Notes under the pieces: model-generated
Database searches by the model: none
What the model saw: the letters and a program-made list of their open reading frames with translations, nothing else
Told to the model about the DNA's origin: nothing
Translations under genes and position numbers: made by a program
From: Mobiluncus massiliensis
GTDB lineage: Bacteria; Actinomycetota; Actinomycetes; Actinomycetales; Actinomycetaceae
Direction: 5' to 3'
NCBI RefSeq assembly: GCF_949769255.1
Contig: NZ_OX458329.1
Coordinates: 620,001-684,000, forward strand
DNA length: 64,000 nucleotides
Shown here: positions 53,284-62,735 of the stretch, piece by piece
Numbering within the stretch: the stretch's first letter is position 1
Layout: each line of letters starts with the position of its first letter

Positions 53284-53430
53284 GGTATCAGCACTGTTTT
53301 ACGCTGCGGCTCATGCGACTGCGTCGCTGCCGTTTTTCTGTTTGATGTTTCGGTGGCGCAATGCCCACTGGGCATTGCTTTTATGCCGCATTCACCGTTT
53401 TCGCGACGGCTCATTCTCGCTTCGCTCGAT
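53284..53430. repeat. Degenerate partial copy of the 255-bp repeat
   Basis: The stretch contains the same modules as the full repeats: a GCAATGCCC-ACT-GGGCATTGC hairpin (53358-53378) and the ATTCTCGCTTCGCTCGAT element, but with altered bases and a missing middle. No gene is present. Reading frames across it are products of the repeat. Confidence 0.7.
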
Positions 53431-53685
53431 GCCGCTTTTCTGTTTGGCGTTCCGGCGGCGCAATGCCCACTGGGCATTGCTTTTATGCCGCCTACACCGT
53501 TTTCGCGACGGCTCATTCTCGCTTCGCTCGATGCCGTCGCGCAATTTGTCTGATTCCTGCTGGGGCTTATTTTGTGGAGCGGGCGACGGAGGATTTTTAG
53601 GGTGTTTCGGCTAAAACGGCACATCGGTGCCGTTTTTTAACGCCTCCACCGTTTTTCTCAGCGGCTCATTCTCGCTACGCTCAAT
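53431..53685. repeat. 255-bp tandem repeat, copy A
   Basis: It begins GCCGCTTTTCTGTTTGGCG, contains a hairpin (53460-53480), a CGCGACGGC/GCCGTCGCG inverted pair, the 13-mer GAGCGGGCGACGG (53577-53589, equal to the end of tRNA-Gly at 54020-54032) and an intrinsic-terminator-like hairpin (53613-53638). The next copy starts directly after it. Confidence 0.88.
53613..53638. terminator. Hairpin with T-run in repeat copy A
   Basis: AAAACGGCAC pairs with GTGCCGTTTT around ATCG; six T residues end the structure on the plus strand. It looks like an intrinsic terminator; on the minus strand it would also end in T residues. Confidence 0.7.
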
Positions 53686-53940
53686 GCCGCTTTTCTGTTT
53701 GGCGTTCCGGCGGCGCAATGCCCACTGGGCATTGCTTTTATGCCGCCTACACCGTTTTCGCGACGGCTCATTCTCGCTTCGCTCGATGCCGTCGCGCAAT
53801 TTGTTTGATTCCCGTTGGGGCATATTTGTGGAGCGGGCGACGGAGGATTTTTAAGGCGTTTCGGCTAAAACGGCACATTGGTGCCGTTTTTTAACGCCTC
53901 CACCGTTTTACTCAGCGGCTCATGCGACTGCGTCGCTGCC
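53686..53940. repeat. 255-bp tandem repeat, copy B
   Basis: Nearly the same as copy A (about 95% by eye), with a few substitutions, a 1-base length difference and a changed last segment (CTCATGCGACTGCGTCGC). It contains the hairpin 53715-53735, the tRNA-Gly-like 13-mer at 53831-53843, and the terminator-like hairpin at 53867-53892. After it, a TTCGATTCCCGTCG fragment resembling the tRNA T-arm occurs near 53955. Confidence 0.85.
53867..53892. terminator. Hairpin with T-run in repeat copy B
   Basis: Same as the hairpin in copy A with ATTG as loop; six T residues follow on the plus strand. Confidence 0.7.
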
Positions 53941-53980
53941 GCTGAGCGAACTTGTTCGATTCCCGTCGTAGTCCGCTAAA

Positions 53981-54019
53981 TGTTGAAGATGCCGAGCAAA
54001 AAGCTCGGCATCTTCAACA
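53981..54019 (-). terminator. Perfect 17-bp hairpin next to tRNA-Gly
   Basis: TGTTGAAGATGCCGAGC and its reverse complement enclose a 5-nt AAAAA loop. On the minus strand it follows the tRNA-Gly gene directly, then TTTA, so it is the likely transcription end of that tRNA. Confidence 0.75.
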
Positions 54020-54020
54020 G

Positions 54021-54091
54021 AGCGGGCGACGGGAATCGAACCCGCGTAATCAGCTTGGAAGGCTGGGGCTCTACCATTGAGCTACGCCCGC
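54021..54091 (-). tRNA. tRNA-Gly (anticodon UCC)
   Basis: A complete cloverleaf can be drawn: acceptor GCGGGCG/CGCCCGC, D-arm GTAGCTCAATGGTAGAGC, anticodon loop CTTCCAA with anticodon TCC, and a T-arm with GGTTCGATTCCC. Length 71 nt without an encoded CCA end. It decodes GGA/GGG. The 3' end is copied in the neighbouring 255-bp repeats. Confidence 0.96.
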
Positions 54092-54164
54092 GTGTAAATG
54101 AGTCTACCGGGTCTGATGGGTTTCCTCCAACTCGAACTTTCCGGTACTATGAACTGTACCTTTC

Positions 54165-54238
54165 CGGGGTGTAGCGCAGCTTGGTAGCGCGCCTGCTTTG
54201 GGAGCAGGATGTCGCAGGTTCAAATCCTGTCACCCCGA
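54165..54238 (+). tRNA. tRNA-Pro (anticodon UGG)
   Basis: The acceptor CGGGGTG pairs with CACCCCG, the D-arm is AGCGCAGCTTGGTAGCGC, the anticodon loop TTTGGGA contains TGG, and the T-arm is AGGTTCAAATCCT. Length 74 nt, no encoded CCA end. It decodes CCN/CCA-type codons. A perfect hairpin follows at 54246. Confidence 0.96.
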
Positions 54239-54245
54239 CGAGCGA

Positions 54246-54277
54246 GCGCCACATGAAAGTTTACTTTCATGTGGCGC
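54246..54277 (+). terminator. Perfect hairpin after tRNA-Pro
   Basis: GCGCCACATGAAAG pairs with CTTTCATGTGGCGC around a 4-nt loop, 7 bp after the tRNA. No T-run follows, but position and stability suggest a termination or processing role. Confidence 0.6.
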
Positions 54278-54286
54278 GAGCGAGGA

Positions 54287-54458
54287 GGGGTATGCAAGGC
54301 GAGCGGAGCGAGTCCTTGCTAATCCCCCGACGAAATGGTGTTGGTTGGGTATGCAAGGCGAGCGGAGCGAGTCCTTGCTAATCCCCCGATGAATTGTTTT
54401 TCTTTTCTCGTTTCAGTTGTGTGCGAGGAGGGGTATGCAAGGCGAGCTCAGCGAGTCC
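54287..54458. repeat. Three short direct repeats with inverted cores
   Basis: Units at 54287-54328, 54347-54387 and 54430-54458 (last partial and diverged) share GGGTATGCAAGGCGAGCGGAG. Within each full unit GCAAGG and CCTTGC can pair, with GGGG/CCCC extending the stem, so each is a hairpin-forming element. They fill the gap between tRNA-Pro and the lipid kinase gene; no gene is seen. Confidence 0.8.
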
Positions 54459-54462
54459 GTAA

Positions 54463-55491
54463 CTAAGCCCAATTCCCTTCGGGCCGCGGCAAAATAAACC
54501 ATCCGGCTCTAGGCACGCATTCCAAGTTGACCGTCCCGTACCCCAAGCGTTCCCCATCGGCAATGGGAGCCAACCCTTCCATCTCTAAGCTGACTTGGCG
54601 GGCCTCGTGAAAAGTCACCCCGGGGGCACCGGCGAATTTCCCCCTCTTGGCAGCCAACAAGGGGCGAAGCACCTTCCGGCGGGGCATTGAGCTCAATGTT
54701 GCAATCAAGAAAACCCCGTCGTAGCTGGAGGCTTGCGGAGCCACTACCACGCCGCCGCCGTAGCATTTTCCATTGGCTACGGCGCATAACGTCAGGTGAT
54801 TCTCGCCCCAAACCACCCCGTCGAGACTGAGACGAACCGGGCGGGGATGGAACTTCGCCAGAATAATTAACAAGGACAAGATGTAGCGCAGGGACCCGTG
54901 CGGCCAGCGCATTTCCTGGGTCTTGTCCGCCACCATTTGGTCAAAGCCTACGCAGGTTATGGTGGACCACCAACGGTGACGCTCTTCGCCGTGCAAATCG
55001 GTAAAAGTCGCGAGTCCCAGGTCGGTTTGACTAACGAAACCATCCGCGATGATGCCCGCGGATTTACGCGGATTCAGCGGAATCCCATAGTGTCGGGCGT
55101 GATCGTTGCCCGAACCTGCCGGAATAATTCCCAAAGGCTTGTCCGAACCAACCTGTTCCTGCAGGACCAGCGAAAGAATCCCGTCTCCACCGGAAACGAT
55201 GATGGCGTCCACCGTGGAATCAGCCGCAGCCCGGCGAGCCGAGTCCCGGGCTTGTGCCGCAGTATCACTTGGAAAATCAACAATCTCCAGACCGCGTTGC
55301 TCCAGTACTTTCCGGGCTACCCGAGCAGTTTTGCGGGCGCGGCCTTTGGCGGAGGCCGGGTTCAAGATGAAGGCGATACGGCGGATGTTACGAGTTTCTT
55401 GCCGATAGTGCCCCTCCGAGGGCGCGGTTTCGGGACCGTCCAGAGGCCGGTCTTCCGCGTTAGCGCTGTCTGGAGGCCGGTGTTCTGACAT
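54463..55491 (-). CDS. Diacylglycerol/lipid kinase family protein
   Basis: A 342-aa protein of the DagK/YegS lipid kinase family, which phosphorylates diacylglycerol, sphingosine or related lipids. IRRIAFILNPASAKGRA (nucleotide-binding start), VSGGDGILS near residue 100 and LGIIPAGSGNDHARHYGI are the family motifs. The C-terminal part is the beta-sandwich lipid domain, ending with FILPRPEGNWA. The first 35 residues are Pro/Glu-rich and probably disordered. The lipid substrate cannot be read. It follows purU after 24 bp on the same strand. Confidence 0.85.
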   Translation of the reverse strand: MSEHRPPDSANAEDRPLDGPETAPSEGHYRQETRNIRRIAFILNPASAKGRARKTARVARKVLEQRGLEIVDFPSDTAAQARDSARRAAADSTVDAIIVSGGDGILSLVLQEQVGSDKPLGIIPAGSGNDHARHYGIPLNPRKSAGIIADGFVSQTDLGLATFTDLHGEERHRWWSTITCVGFDQMVADKTQEMRWPHGSLRYILSLLIILAKFHPRPVRLSLDGVVWGENHLTLCAVANGKCYGGGVVVAPQASSYDGVFLIATLSSMPRRKVLRPLLAAKRGKFAGAPGVTFHEARQVSLEMEGLAPIADGERLGYGTVNLECVPRAGWFILPRPEGNWA

Positions 55492-55514
55492 GGCTTACTC
55501 GCAATTCGGCGTCT

Positions 55515-56378
55515 TTACCGGAAAATCACGGTGCGGTTGCCGTTCATCAACACGCGGTGCTCGGCGTGCCACTTTACGGCTTGAGCCAAGACTCGGCGTT
55601 CCACGTCCTGGCCCTGTTTACGCATATCGATGGCGGTAAACGTGTGGTCCACTCTGGAAACGTCCTGCTCGATGATAGGACCTTCATCCAAATCCGCCGT
55701 GACATAGTGCGCCGTAGCCCCAATGAGTTTCACACCCCTGTCGTGGGCCTGGTCATACGGCTTTGCACCCTTGAACGACGGCAGGAAAGAGTGGTGAATG
55801 TTGATGATGCGTCCGCTCATCTCCCGGCACAGTTTGTCGGAAAGAATCTGCATATAGCGCGCCAGCACCACCAGTTCGACCTTTTCCGCGTCGACCAAGT
55901 CCAGCAGCTGCCGTTCCGCTTCGGGCTTATTGTCTTTCGTGACCGGCACCAAAATAAACGGCACTTGATAGAACGTTGCGATGGGAGCCAAATCGGGGTG
56001 GTTGCCCACGACCGCTTTCACATCGATTGGAATCGAATGATCACGCACGCGATAGAGCAGGTCGGACAGGCAATGCCCCTCTTTGGAAACCATAATGACG
56101 GTGCGCAGCGCCCGCCCAATTTCGTCCAAGTCCCAAGCCATCTGAAAATCGGCAGCTAAAGCCTCCACCCGGGCGTTAATATCGTGAACGCTGGGAACAT
56201 CCATCTCCACTCGCATAAAGAACAGTCCCGTGTCGGTGTCTGCGAACTGGGCCGATTGAATGATATTTCCCCCCGCGCCGGCTACCATGCCGGATACAGC
56301 GTGGACAATTCCGGGTCGGTCGGGGCAGGAGAGGGTGAGCACCAGCTTTATGGTTTCGCTCGACTTCGTTTCAGTCAT
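55515..56378 (-). CDS. purU: Formyltetrahydrofolate deformylase
   Basis: Hydrolyses 10-formyl-THF to formate and THF, balancing one-carbon pools. The N-terminal ACT domain (LVLTLSCPDRPGIVHAVSGMVAG, residues about 7-85) is followed by a formyltransferase-like domain with HHSFLPSFKGAKPYDQAHDRGVKLIGATAHYVTADLDEGPII, containing the catalytic His and Asp. ATG 56378 (MTETKSSE) is preferred over ATG 56390; neither has a strong ribosome site. The length (287 aa) is normal. Confidence 0.95.
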   Translation of the reverse strand: MTETKSSETIKLVLTLSCPDRPGIVHAVSGMVAGAGGNIIQSAQFADTDTGLFFMRVEMDVPSVHDINARVEALAADFQMAWDLDEIGRALRTVIMVSKEGHCLSDLLYRVRDHSIPIDVKAVVGNHPDLAPIATFYQVPFILVPVTKDNKPEAERQLLDLVDAEKVELVVLARYMQILSDKLCREMSGRIINIHHSFLPSFKGAKPYDQAHDRGVKLIGATAHYVTADLDEGPIIEQDVSRVDHTFTAIDMRKQGQDVERRVLAQAVKWHAEHRVLMNGNRTVIFR

Positions 56379-56527
56379 GGTTCTTAGCATACCTTTTCCG
56401 CACGGTTTCGTTTAGGACTGAGCCGACAAGGGGTGTGCTTCAGCGGGGTCTTTCACAAGGGTCTGCGGTGAGGCTGGTTTTTCTGATTGGCTGTTAAGTT
56501 GCCTCTGCCTAAGTGATACCGGTGGCC

Positions 56528-57640
56528 TTAGACGATAACGGTAGTGAGGTCCAGGGCGGAGACTGGCGAAAAATCCGACTGGCTGGGGGCGTTCGTATCC
56601 GCAATCGCCGCTGTGATGGCCGCAATCTGCGCGCCGTTGTCGGTACAGAACTTCAGCGGGGGAATCCGCAGGGTGACGCCAGCACGCGCGCATTCCTCCG
56701 TCAGCCATTCGCGCAGTCGGGAATTCGCGGAATATCCACCGCCCACTACCAGGGTTTTTGCCTCGAAATCGGTTAGCGCCCGCATAGTCTTGCTGACCAG
56801 GGAGTCGTTGACGGATTCCGAAAAACCGCGGCAAATATCCGCTACCGGCAACCACGGTTTGCCCTCGCGAGCAGGGGCGAAATCCTCCGTAAAGTCGGGG
56901 CGGTTACGTACTTCCGGGGCGGCTTCAAGCTGACCCACGTAGCGAGCCACCGCAGTTTTCAGTCCGGAGAAAGAAAAATCATAAGGGTGGGTTTTTGCGT
57001 ATTTTGCTCCGGCCAGACCGCGCGGAAAGTCAATCGCCCCCAGTCTGCCTTCGCGGGCCAGGCGATCCACGTGCGGCCCTCCCGGATAGGGCAGTCCCAG
57101 CACGCGCCCGACCTTGTCAAAGGCTTCCCCCGAAGCATCGTCAAGGGTGCCGCCCAGTTCCTTGATTCCACCTTCAGCCGCAAAATCAGTGATGAGCAAC
57201 AGGTTTGTGTGTCCACCGCTGACGACCAGTCCCACCGCCGGTAGTTCCAGTTCGCCGTTGACCAGCTGGTCTACCGCCAGGTGACCGATGACGTGATTAA
57301 CCCCGTAAAGCGGCTTACCAGTAGCGGCGGCCAGGGCTTTTGCTCCGGCGATTCCTACCGCCAGCGAACCAATCAACCCCGGACCAGCGGACACGCCAAT
57401 CTGGTCAATGTCCGCGAGCTTCACGCCCGCCTCGTCTAATGCCTCACTGACCACGGGTAGGAACGACTCCAGATGCGCCCGCGAAGCAATTTCGGGAATG
57501 ATCCCGCCGTAGCGGGCATATTCATCCATCGAGGTAGCGACCACATTCGCCAACAGCTGGGTTTTGCCCGCTACGATGGCGGCTCCAGTTTCATCGCAGG
57601 TAGATTCGATTCCTAAAGTCAGTTTTGCACCGTTAAACAC
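56528..57640 (-). CDS. tsaD: tRNA threonylcarbamoyladenosine synthase subunit TsaD
   Basis: TsaD transfers the threonylcarbamoyl group to A37 of tRNAs that read ANN codons. The 370-aa protein has LGIESTCDETGAAIV, the metal ligands HVIGH in GVNHVIGHLA, the nucleotide motif VVSGGHTNLL, and DDASGEAFDKVGRVLGLPYPGGP. It lies downstream of the THUMP-like methyltransferase gene on the same strand with about 30 bp between them. TsaB, TsaC and TsaE are not in the window. Confidence 0.96.
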   Translation of the reverse strand: MFNGAKLTLGIESTCDETGAAIVAGKTQLLANVVATSMDEYARYGGIIPEIASRAHLESFLPVVSEALDEAGVKLADIDQIGVSAGPGLIGSLAVGIAGAKALAAATGKPLYGVNHVIGHLAVDQLVNGELELPAVGLVVSGGHTNLLLITDFAAEGGIKELGGTLDDASGEAFDKVGRVLGLPYPGGPHVDRLAREGRLGAIDFPRGLAGAKYAKTHPYDFSFSGLKTAVARYVGQLEAAPEVRNRPDFTEDFAPAREGKPWLPVADICRGFSESVNDSLVSKTMRALTDFEAKTLVVGGGYSANSRLREWLTEECARAGVTLRIPPLKFCTDNGAQIAAITAAIADTNAPSQSDFSPVSALDLTTVIV

Positions 57641-57670
57641 GCCTACATTTTAGTTGCTTTTTCCTGGCGT

Positions 57671-58936
57671 CTAAATTTCCGCGCAGCGCCGACACAGAAT
57701 AGCCCGGTGTCGGCTACCCAAGCGCGTGGCGATTAGCGTCAAGTCCTCGCCGTTCTTCTCGGTTGTGGTCAGCAGTTTTCGGCGCAGCTGGGCGGGGGAC
57801 ACATCGGCTCCGCGTTTCTTAATTTCCAAAGACCTGAGTGATTGCGTTTTTAGCGCCGTGCGAATCTTCTTTTCGTCCAAAGGCAGGACTTCCATGACCT
57901 CGAACCAGCTTCCCAATTTCATGTCCGCCGCCTCGGGGACAGAAGTCCTGGTCAGATAGGCGATTTTTCTCGATACCGTTTTTGTGTATGTTTTATATGC
58001 AACTTGAGCCAGCAGTCCCGCCCGGATGATTGCGTCATCAGGTTCAAAAATCCATTCCCCCAGTTCGTCTTCGGTCGCAATAGTCTCGCTCAATTCGGCA
58101 GGCGCGTTGCACGGGGCAGCGGTTTCATCGTGCAGCACAGTCACAATCTTGCCGTGTTTGTCCATCAACAGAGCGGAGCGTCCCTGTCGGCGAATCAAGT
58201 CGCCCAGCCAGATTCCTGCCTCCACAAGCTCGCCTCCCACAGAAATCCACTGGGTTTCGCTCTGCGCGGGCAGGGTTTGATAGTTGATTCCGGGCGCAAT
58301 CTTAACGCCAAGGTTTCCGTGCGGAATTTCGTCATACCAAGCGAGAATACGGGAGAGCGGGGGTTTCCAAGACTCCGGCTGGAGTCGCCTGCCTGAGGCA
58401 TCGCGCCGGGCGGGATCCGCGAACGCGCCGTCCACCCCTTCGGCACGCAACTGCTCCCAATCCAGCTCCAAAATATCTGCCTGCGTGACCTGGGCTTCGG
58501 GATAGGCGCGAAGGTTCATCAGAGCTGCCGCCGCGGTGGCTTCATCGAGTTCAAACGCCGTGACCAGCAGCCCCAAACCGGCCAACGCTAGGGATTCTGT
58601 CCCTAACCCACAACCCAAATCAGCGACCTTGTGACAACCGGCATCACGAAAACGCCCGGCGTGTACGGCAGCCACCGGTAAACGCGTGGCCTGCTCCAAA
58701 CCGTCTCGGGTGAACAGCATTCCTTGCGCGAAATCTCCGAATTTGACCCGCGCTGCCTCGCGCAGCTCCAGCTGGGTCAAAATAGCTGCCACCAGCTCCG
58801 GCGCGACACCGCGTTTCCGTAAACCGACACTCAATCGGTCTGCTAGCGCCGGCGTGTAGGGTCCCAGGGTTCCCAAGGATTCCAGCAATTGGAACCCTTC
58901 TTTACTCAACACGGGCACCAGCGAATTTACAGCCAT
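57671..58936 (-). CDS. Class I SAM methyltransferase with THUMP-like domain
   Basis: A 421-aa methyltransferase. The N-terminal part is helical; KVADLGCGLGTESLALAGLGLLVTAFELDEATAAAA (residues about 100-140) is the SAM-binding motif, and VDGAFADPARRDASGRRL is the catalytic-region motif. The C-terminal (about 330-421) is the THUMP_like domain, with the basic RHRAILCRRCAEI tail. The substrate is unknown, possibly RNA. It is divergent from groES. Confidence 0.87.
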   Translation of the reverse strand: MAVNSLVPVLSKEGFQLLESLGTLGPYTPALADRLSVGLRKRGVAPELVAAILTQLELREAARVKFGDFAQGMLFTRDGLEQATRLPVAAVHAGRFRDAGCHKVADLGCGLGTESLALAGLGLLVTAFELDEATAAAALMNLRAYPEAQVTQADILELDWEQLRAEGVDGAFADPARRDASGRRLQPESWKPPLSRILAWYDEIPHGNLGVKIAPGINYQTLPAQSETQWISVGGELVEAGIWLGDLIRRQGRSALLMDKHGKIVTVLHDETAAPCNAPAELSETIATEDELGEWIFEPDDAIIRAGLLAQVAYKTYTKTVSRKIAYLTRTSVPEAADMKLGSWFEVMEVLPLDEKKIRTALKTQSLRSLEIKKRGADVSPAQLRRKLLTTTEKNGEDLTLIATRLGSRHRAILCRRCAEI

Positions 58937-59014
58937 AGTTCAATCCTAAGGGTGACCAGAGCCAAAGCGGGAACCTCACGGGACGGCGCCAAAATAGTGC
59001 GACACGAAAGCGAC

Positions 59015-59041
59015 TTAGCACTCGGGTTGCGAGAGTGCTAA
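59015..59041 (+). promoter_or_regulatory. CIRCE heat-shock operator
   Basis: TTAGCACTC-N9-GAGTGCTAA is a perfect CIRCE, the binding site of the HrcA repressor. It lies about 97 bp before the groES start. TAAAAT just downstream could be a -10 element. Confidence 0.95.
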
Positions 59042-59137
59042 ATGCGACATAAAATATAAACCGACTGGCAGGGTGCCACCCGCGACGGCGCTCGGTTGGT
59101 GAAATATCATCAGGAACTTAGAGAAAGGGCAATCGCA

Positions 59138-59431
59138 GTGTCGGTTTGCATTAAACCTTTGGAAGATCGGGTTGTTATCAAGCAGCTGGAAGCGGAAACG
59201 GTAACCGCTTCAGGGCTGGTCATCCCGGATATGGCAAAAGAAAAGCCGCAGGAAGGCACCGTCGTGGCGGTAGGCCCCGGTCGCGTTGACGACAAGGGCG
59301 TGCGTGTGCCGATGGACGTCAAGGAAGGCGACAAGGTCATTTACGCCAAGTACGGCGGCACCGAAGTCAAGTACCAGGGCGAGGAATACGTTATTCTTTC
59401 TGCTCGCGACTTGCTCGCTGTAGTTGAGTAA
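59138..59431 (+). CDS. groES: Co-chaperonin GroES
   Basis: Forms the heptameric lid of GroEL. The 97-aa protein starts [16 protein letters not shown] from GTG 59138, preceded by AAAGGG; the mobile loop is in [10 protein letters not shown], and [11 protein letters not shown] and [34 protein letters not shown] complete the fold. The longer frame from 59096 lacks family support. A perfect CIRCE precedes it. No groEL follows, only a terminator; in Actinobacteria a groEL gene often follows groES, so it is encoded elsewhere here. Confidence 0.96.
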   Translation: MSVCIKPLEDRVVIKQLEAETVTASGLVIPDMAKEKPQEGTVVAVGPGRVDDKGVRVPMDVKEGDKVIYAKYGGTEVKYQGEEYVILSARDLLAVVE

Positions 59432-59448
59432 TCGATATACGCTCTTTG

Positions 59449-59477
59449 AAAAGGCCGGACGTATGTCCGGTCTTTTC
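59449..59477 (+). terminator. Intrinsic terminator after groES
   Basis: GGCCGGAC pairs with GTCCGGTC (one mismatch tolerated as G-T) around GTAT, preceded by four A and followed by TTTT. It ends the single-gene groES transcript. Confidence 0.88.
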
Positions 59478-59642
59478 TGTTAAGTTATAGATTCACCCGT
59501 CCCGATCCTCCCCAGCGCGGCGACGCCGAAACCGTAGGAATAGAGGGGCACCGGGGATACCTGTAACGCTTGCTAAACAGCCCAGTCATCTCAGCGCGCC
59601 AATCTCTTGACGGGTTTCCGGACCACTACTACGCTGGAAGGT

Positions 59643-60425
59643 ATGACTAGGAAATTAGCATTAGTTCGTCGCCCCAGCCCTAAAATGGCTGATGGCATTG
59701 TGACACACATTGAAAAGTCTGCCGTCTCTTATGATCTGGGTTTGCGCCAGTGGGAAGGCTACGTCAAGGCACTCAATGATAACGGGTGGGAAACCGTCGA
59801 GGTCGAGCCCGCTCCGGATTGCCCTGATTCGGTATTCATTGAGGATCCTGTTTTCGTCTACGGGGATCTCGCTATCATCACTCGCTCTGGAGCTCCGGAG
59901 CGTCGCGCTGAGGTTGCGGGGGTGGAAAAGGCTGTTCGGGACGCTGGGTACCGCGTGGCTTACATCAAGGAACCCGGCACCGTAGACGGGGGAGATATCC
60001 TGAAGTTTGACGGTAAAGTCTGGGTCGGACAAACTCCCGGTGGCCGCACCAACGAAGAAGGGGTGCGCCAGCTTGCCGAGTACTTGAAGGAATTCGATGC
60101 GGAAGTCATCCCCGTGGAAATGACCAAGGTGCTCCACCTCAAGAGCGGCGTCACCGCCTTGTACGACGGCACCGTAGTCGGCTACAAACCGCTGGTGGAC
60201 GACCCGACCGTGTGGGACAAGTTCATGGAAGTTCCCGAAGAACCCGGTTCGCACGTCGTTCTGCTCGAGGATAACAAGATTCTGATGTCCGCTGCCGCGC
60301 CCAAGTCCAAGGAACTCTTTGAGAGCATGGGTTACGAAGTGGTCGCGGTAGACATCGGCGAGTACGAGAAGCTCGAAGGTTGTGTGACCTGCCTGTCCGT
60401 ACGTCTGCGCGGTGACGTGGGCTAA
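59643..60425 (+). CDS. ddaH: Dimethylarginine dimethylaminohydrolase (DDAH)-like protein
   Basis: Hydrolyses methylated arginines to citrulline and methylamines, or in related enzymes arginine derivatives. The 260-aa protein shows the pentein-fold motifs: EDPVFVYGDLAIITRSG, VDGGDILKF, KVLHLKSGVTALYDG (His) and the catalytic Cys in EGCVTCLSVRLRG at the C-terminus. ATG 59643 follows GGAAGG with a 1-nt gap, too close for an ordinary site; a start at TTG 59607 gives no better ribosome site. It stands alone between groES and whiB. Confidence 0.85.
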   Translation: MTRKLALVRRPSPKMADGIVTHIEKSAVSYDLGLRQWEGYVKALNDNGWETVEVEPAPDCPDSVFIEDPVFVYGDLAIITRSGAPERRAEVAGVEKAVRDAGYRVAYIKEPGTVDGGDILKFDGKVWVGQTPGGRTNEEGVRQLAEYLKEFDAEVIPVEMTKVLHLKSGVTALYDGTVVGYKPLVDDPTVWDKFMEVPEEPGSHVVLLEDNKILMSAAAPKSKELFESMGYEVVAVDIGEYEKLEGCVTCLSVRLRGDVG

Positions 60426-60518
60426 CGGGCAAACTGGACTTTTCGCCACAATCCGGCGCGTCCGAAATATAACGTTGCGGCGGGCGGACCAGGCGATTAG
60501 GTTTACGGTTTTATAGAC

Positions 60519-60555
60519 ATTTTGGGGGCTGAGCCTGTGGCTCAGCCCCCAAAAT
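60519..60555. terminator. 17-bp perfect hairpin between convergent genes
   Basis: ATTTTGGGGGCTGAGCC and its reverse complement surround TGT. It lies between the convergent ddaH and whiB genes. There is no T-run outside the stem, so it would act as a structure-dependent terminator in either direction. Confidence 0.65.
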
Positions 60556-60604
60556 ATATGCAATTTCTAGCGGCGGATTCGCCCCCGCCCGGGCTCTACA
60601 GGTT

Positions 60605-60895
60605 TTAAGCGGATTTAGCCTCCCGTTCCTTCCAGTAAGCGGCGCGTTCCTCCTCAGTCATGCCGCCCCAGATGCCGTAAGGTTCGTGGGCATTCAGAGC
60701 GTAACTGCGGCACTGTTCCAATACCGGGCAAGTCGCGCAAATCGCTTTGGCCTGCGCGGCACGCCGCCGCCGGGTTCCCCCACGTTCACCGTCTGGATGG
60801 AAGAAAGCCGCCGTCCCCAAATCCTTACAGGCAGCTTCATCCTGCCATTCCCAAGATTCAATAGTCGGAGCGGGGAGATACGTTACATTACTCAT
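60605..60895 (-). CDS. WhiB-family iron-sulfur regulator
   Basis: A 96-aa transcription factor specific to Actinobacteria. The four Fe-S cysteines are present: Cys23 (AACKD), Cys53 and Cys56 (ICATCPVLEQ), Cys62 (QCRSYA). The turn motif is GIWGG, and the GERGGTRRRRAAQAKAIC stretch fits the WhiB2/WhmD branch. AAAGGAAG precedes ATG 60895. In relatives it controls septation. It is divergent from guaB, with 261 bp between them. Confidence 0.92.
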   Translation of the reverse strand: MSNVTYLPAPTIESWEWQDEAACKDLGTAAFFHPDGERGGTRRRRAAQAKAICATCPVLEQCRSYALNAHEPYGIWGGMTEEERAAYWKEREAKSA

Positions 60896-61147
60896 TTTCT
60901 TCCTTTCCCTCGCGGTGTTTTCTTACTCTTCAAGACTAGGGGGTGTGTCGGCAATCCAGCGTCCTACCACAGGACGATTTAGGCTCGCCAGACCGTCCTT
61001 CAGTAGTAGTGAACTGAAACCTGAACCCAATTCGAGCGAATCACCGGCAAATCCGGCTTGAACTGCGATTCCCACCCCGTCAGCACTGTTAGCGCTGGAG
61101 CGTTAGAATAAACATCAGCATTAAAAGAATTATTCCCAGGTATTTAA

Positions 61148-62692
<1,545 letters not shown>

Positions 62693-62735
62693 GGCCACAG
62701 ATTTTCGCCTCTAGGGTGTATGAGAGACTTTGGCT

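Noticed and set aside
53282-53854. Short frames in the tandem repeats
   Set aside because: They recur only because the DNA repeats; codons read as low-complexity Cys/Arg/Phe-rich peptides with no start signals.
53284-54458. CRISPR array considered
   Set aside because: Repeats are 255 bp or irregular 59-bp units with no constant spacer length and no cas genes anywhere in the window.
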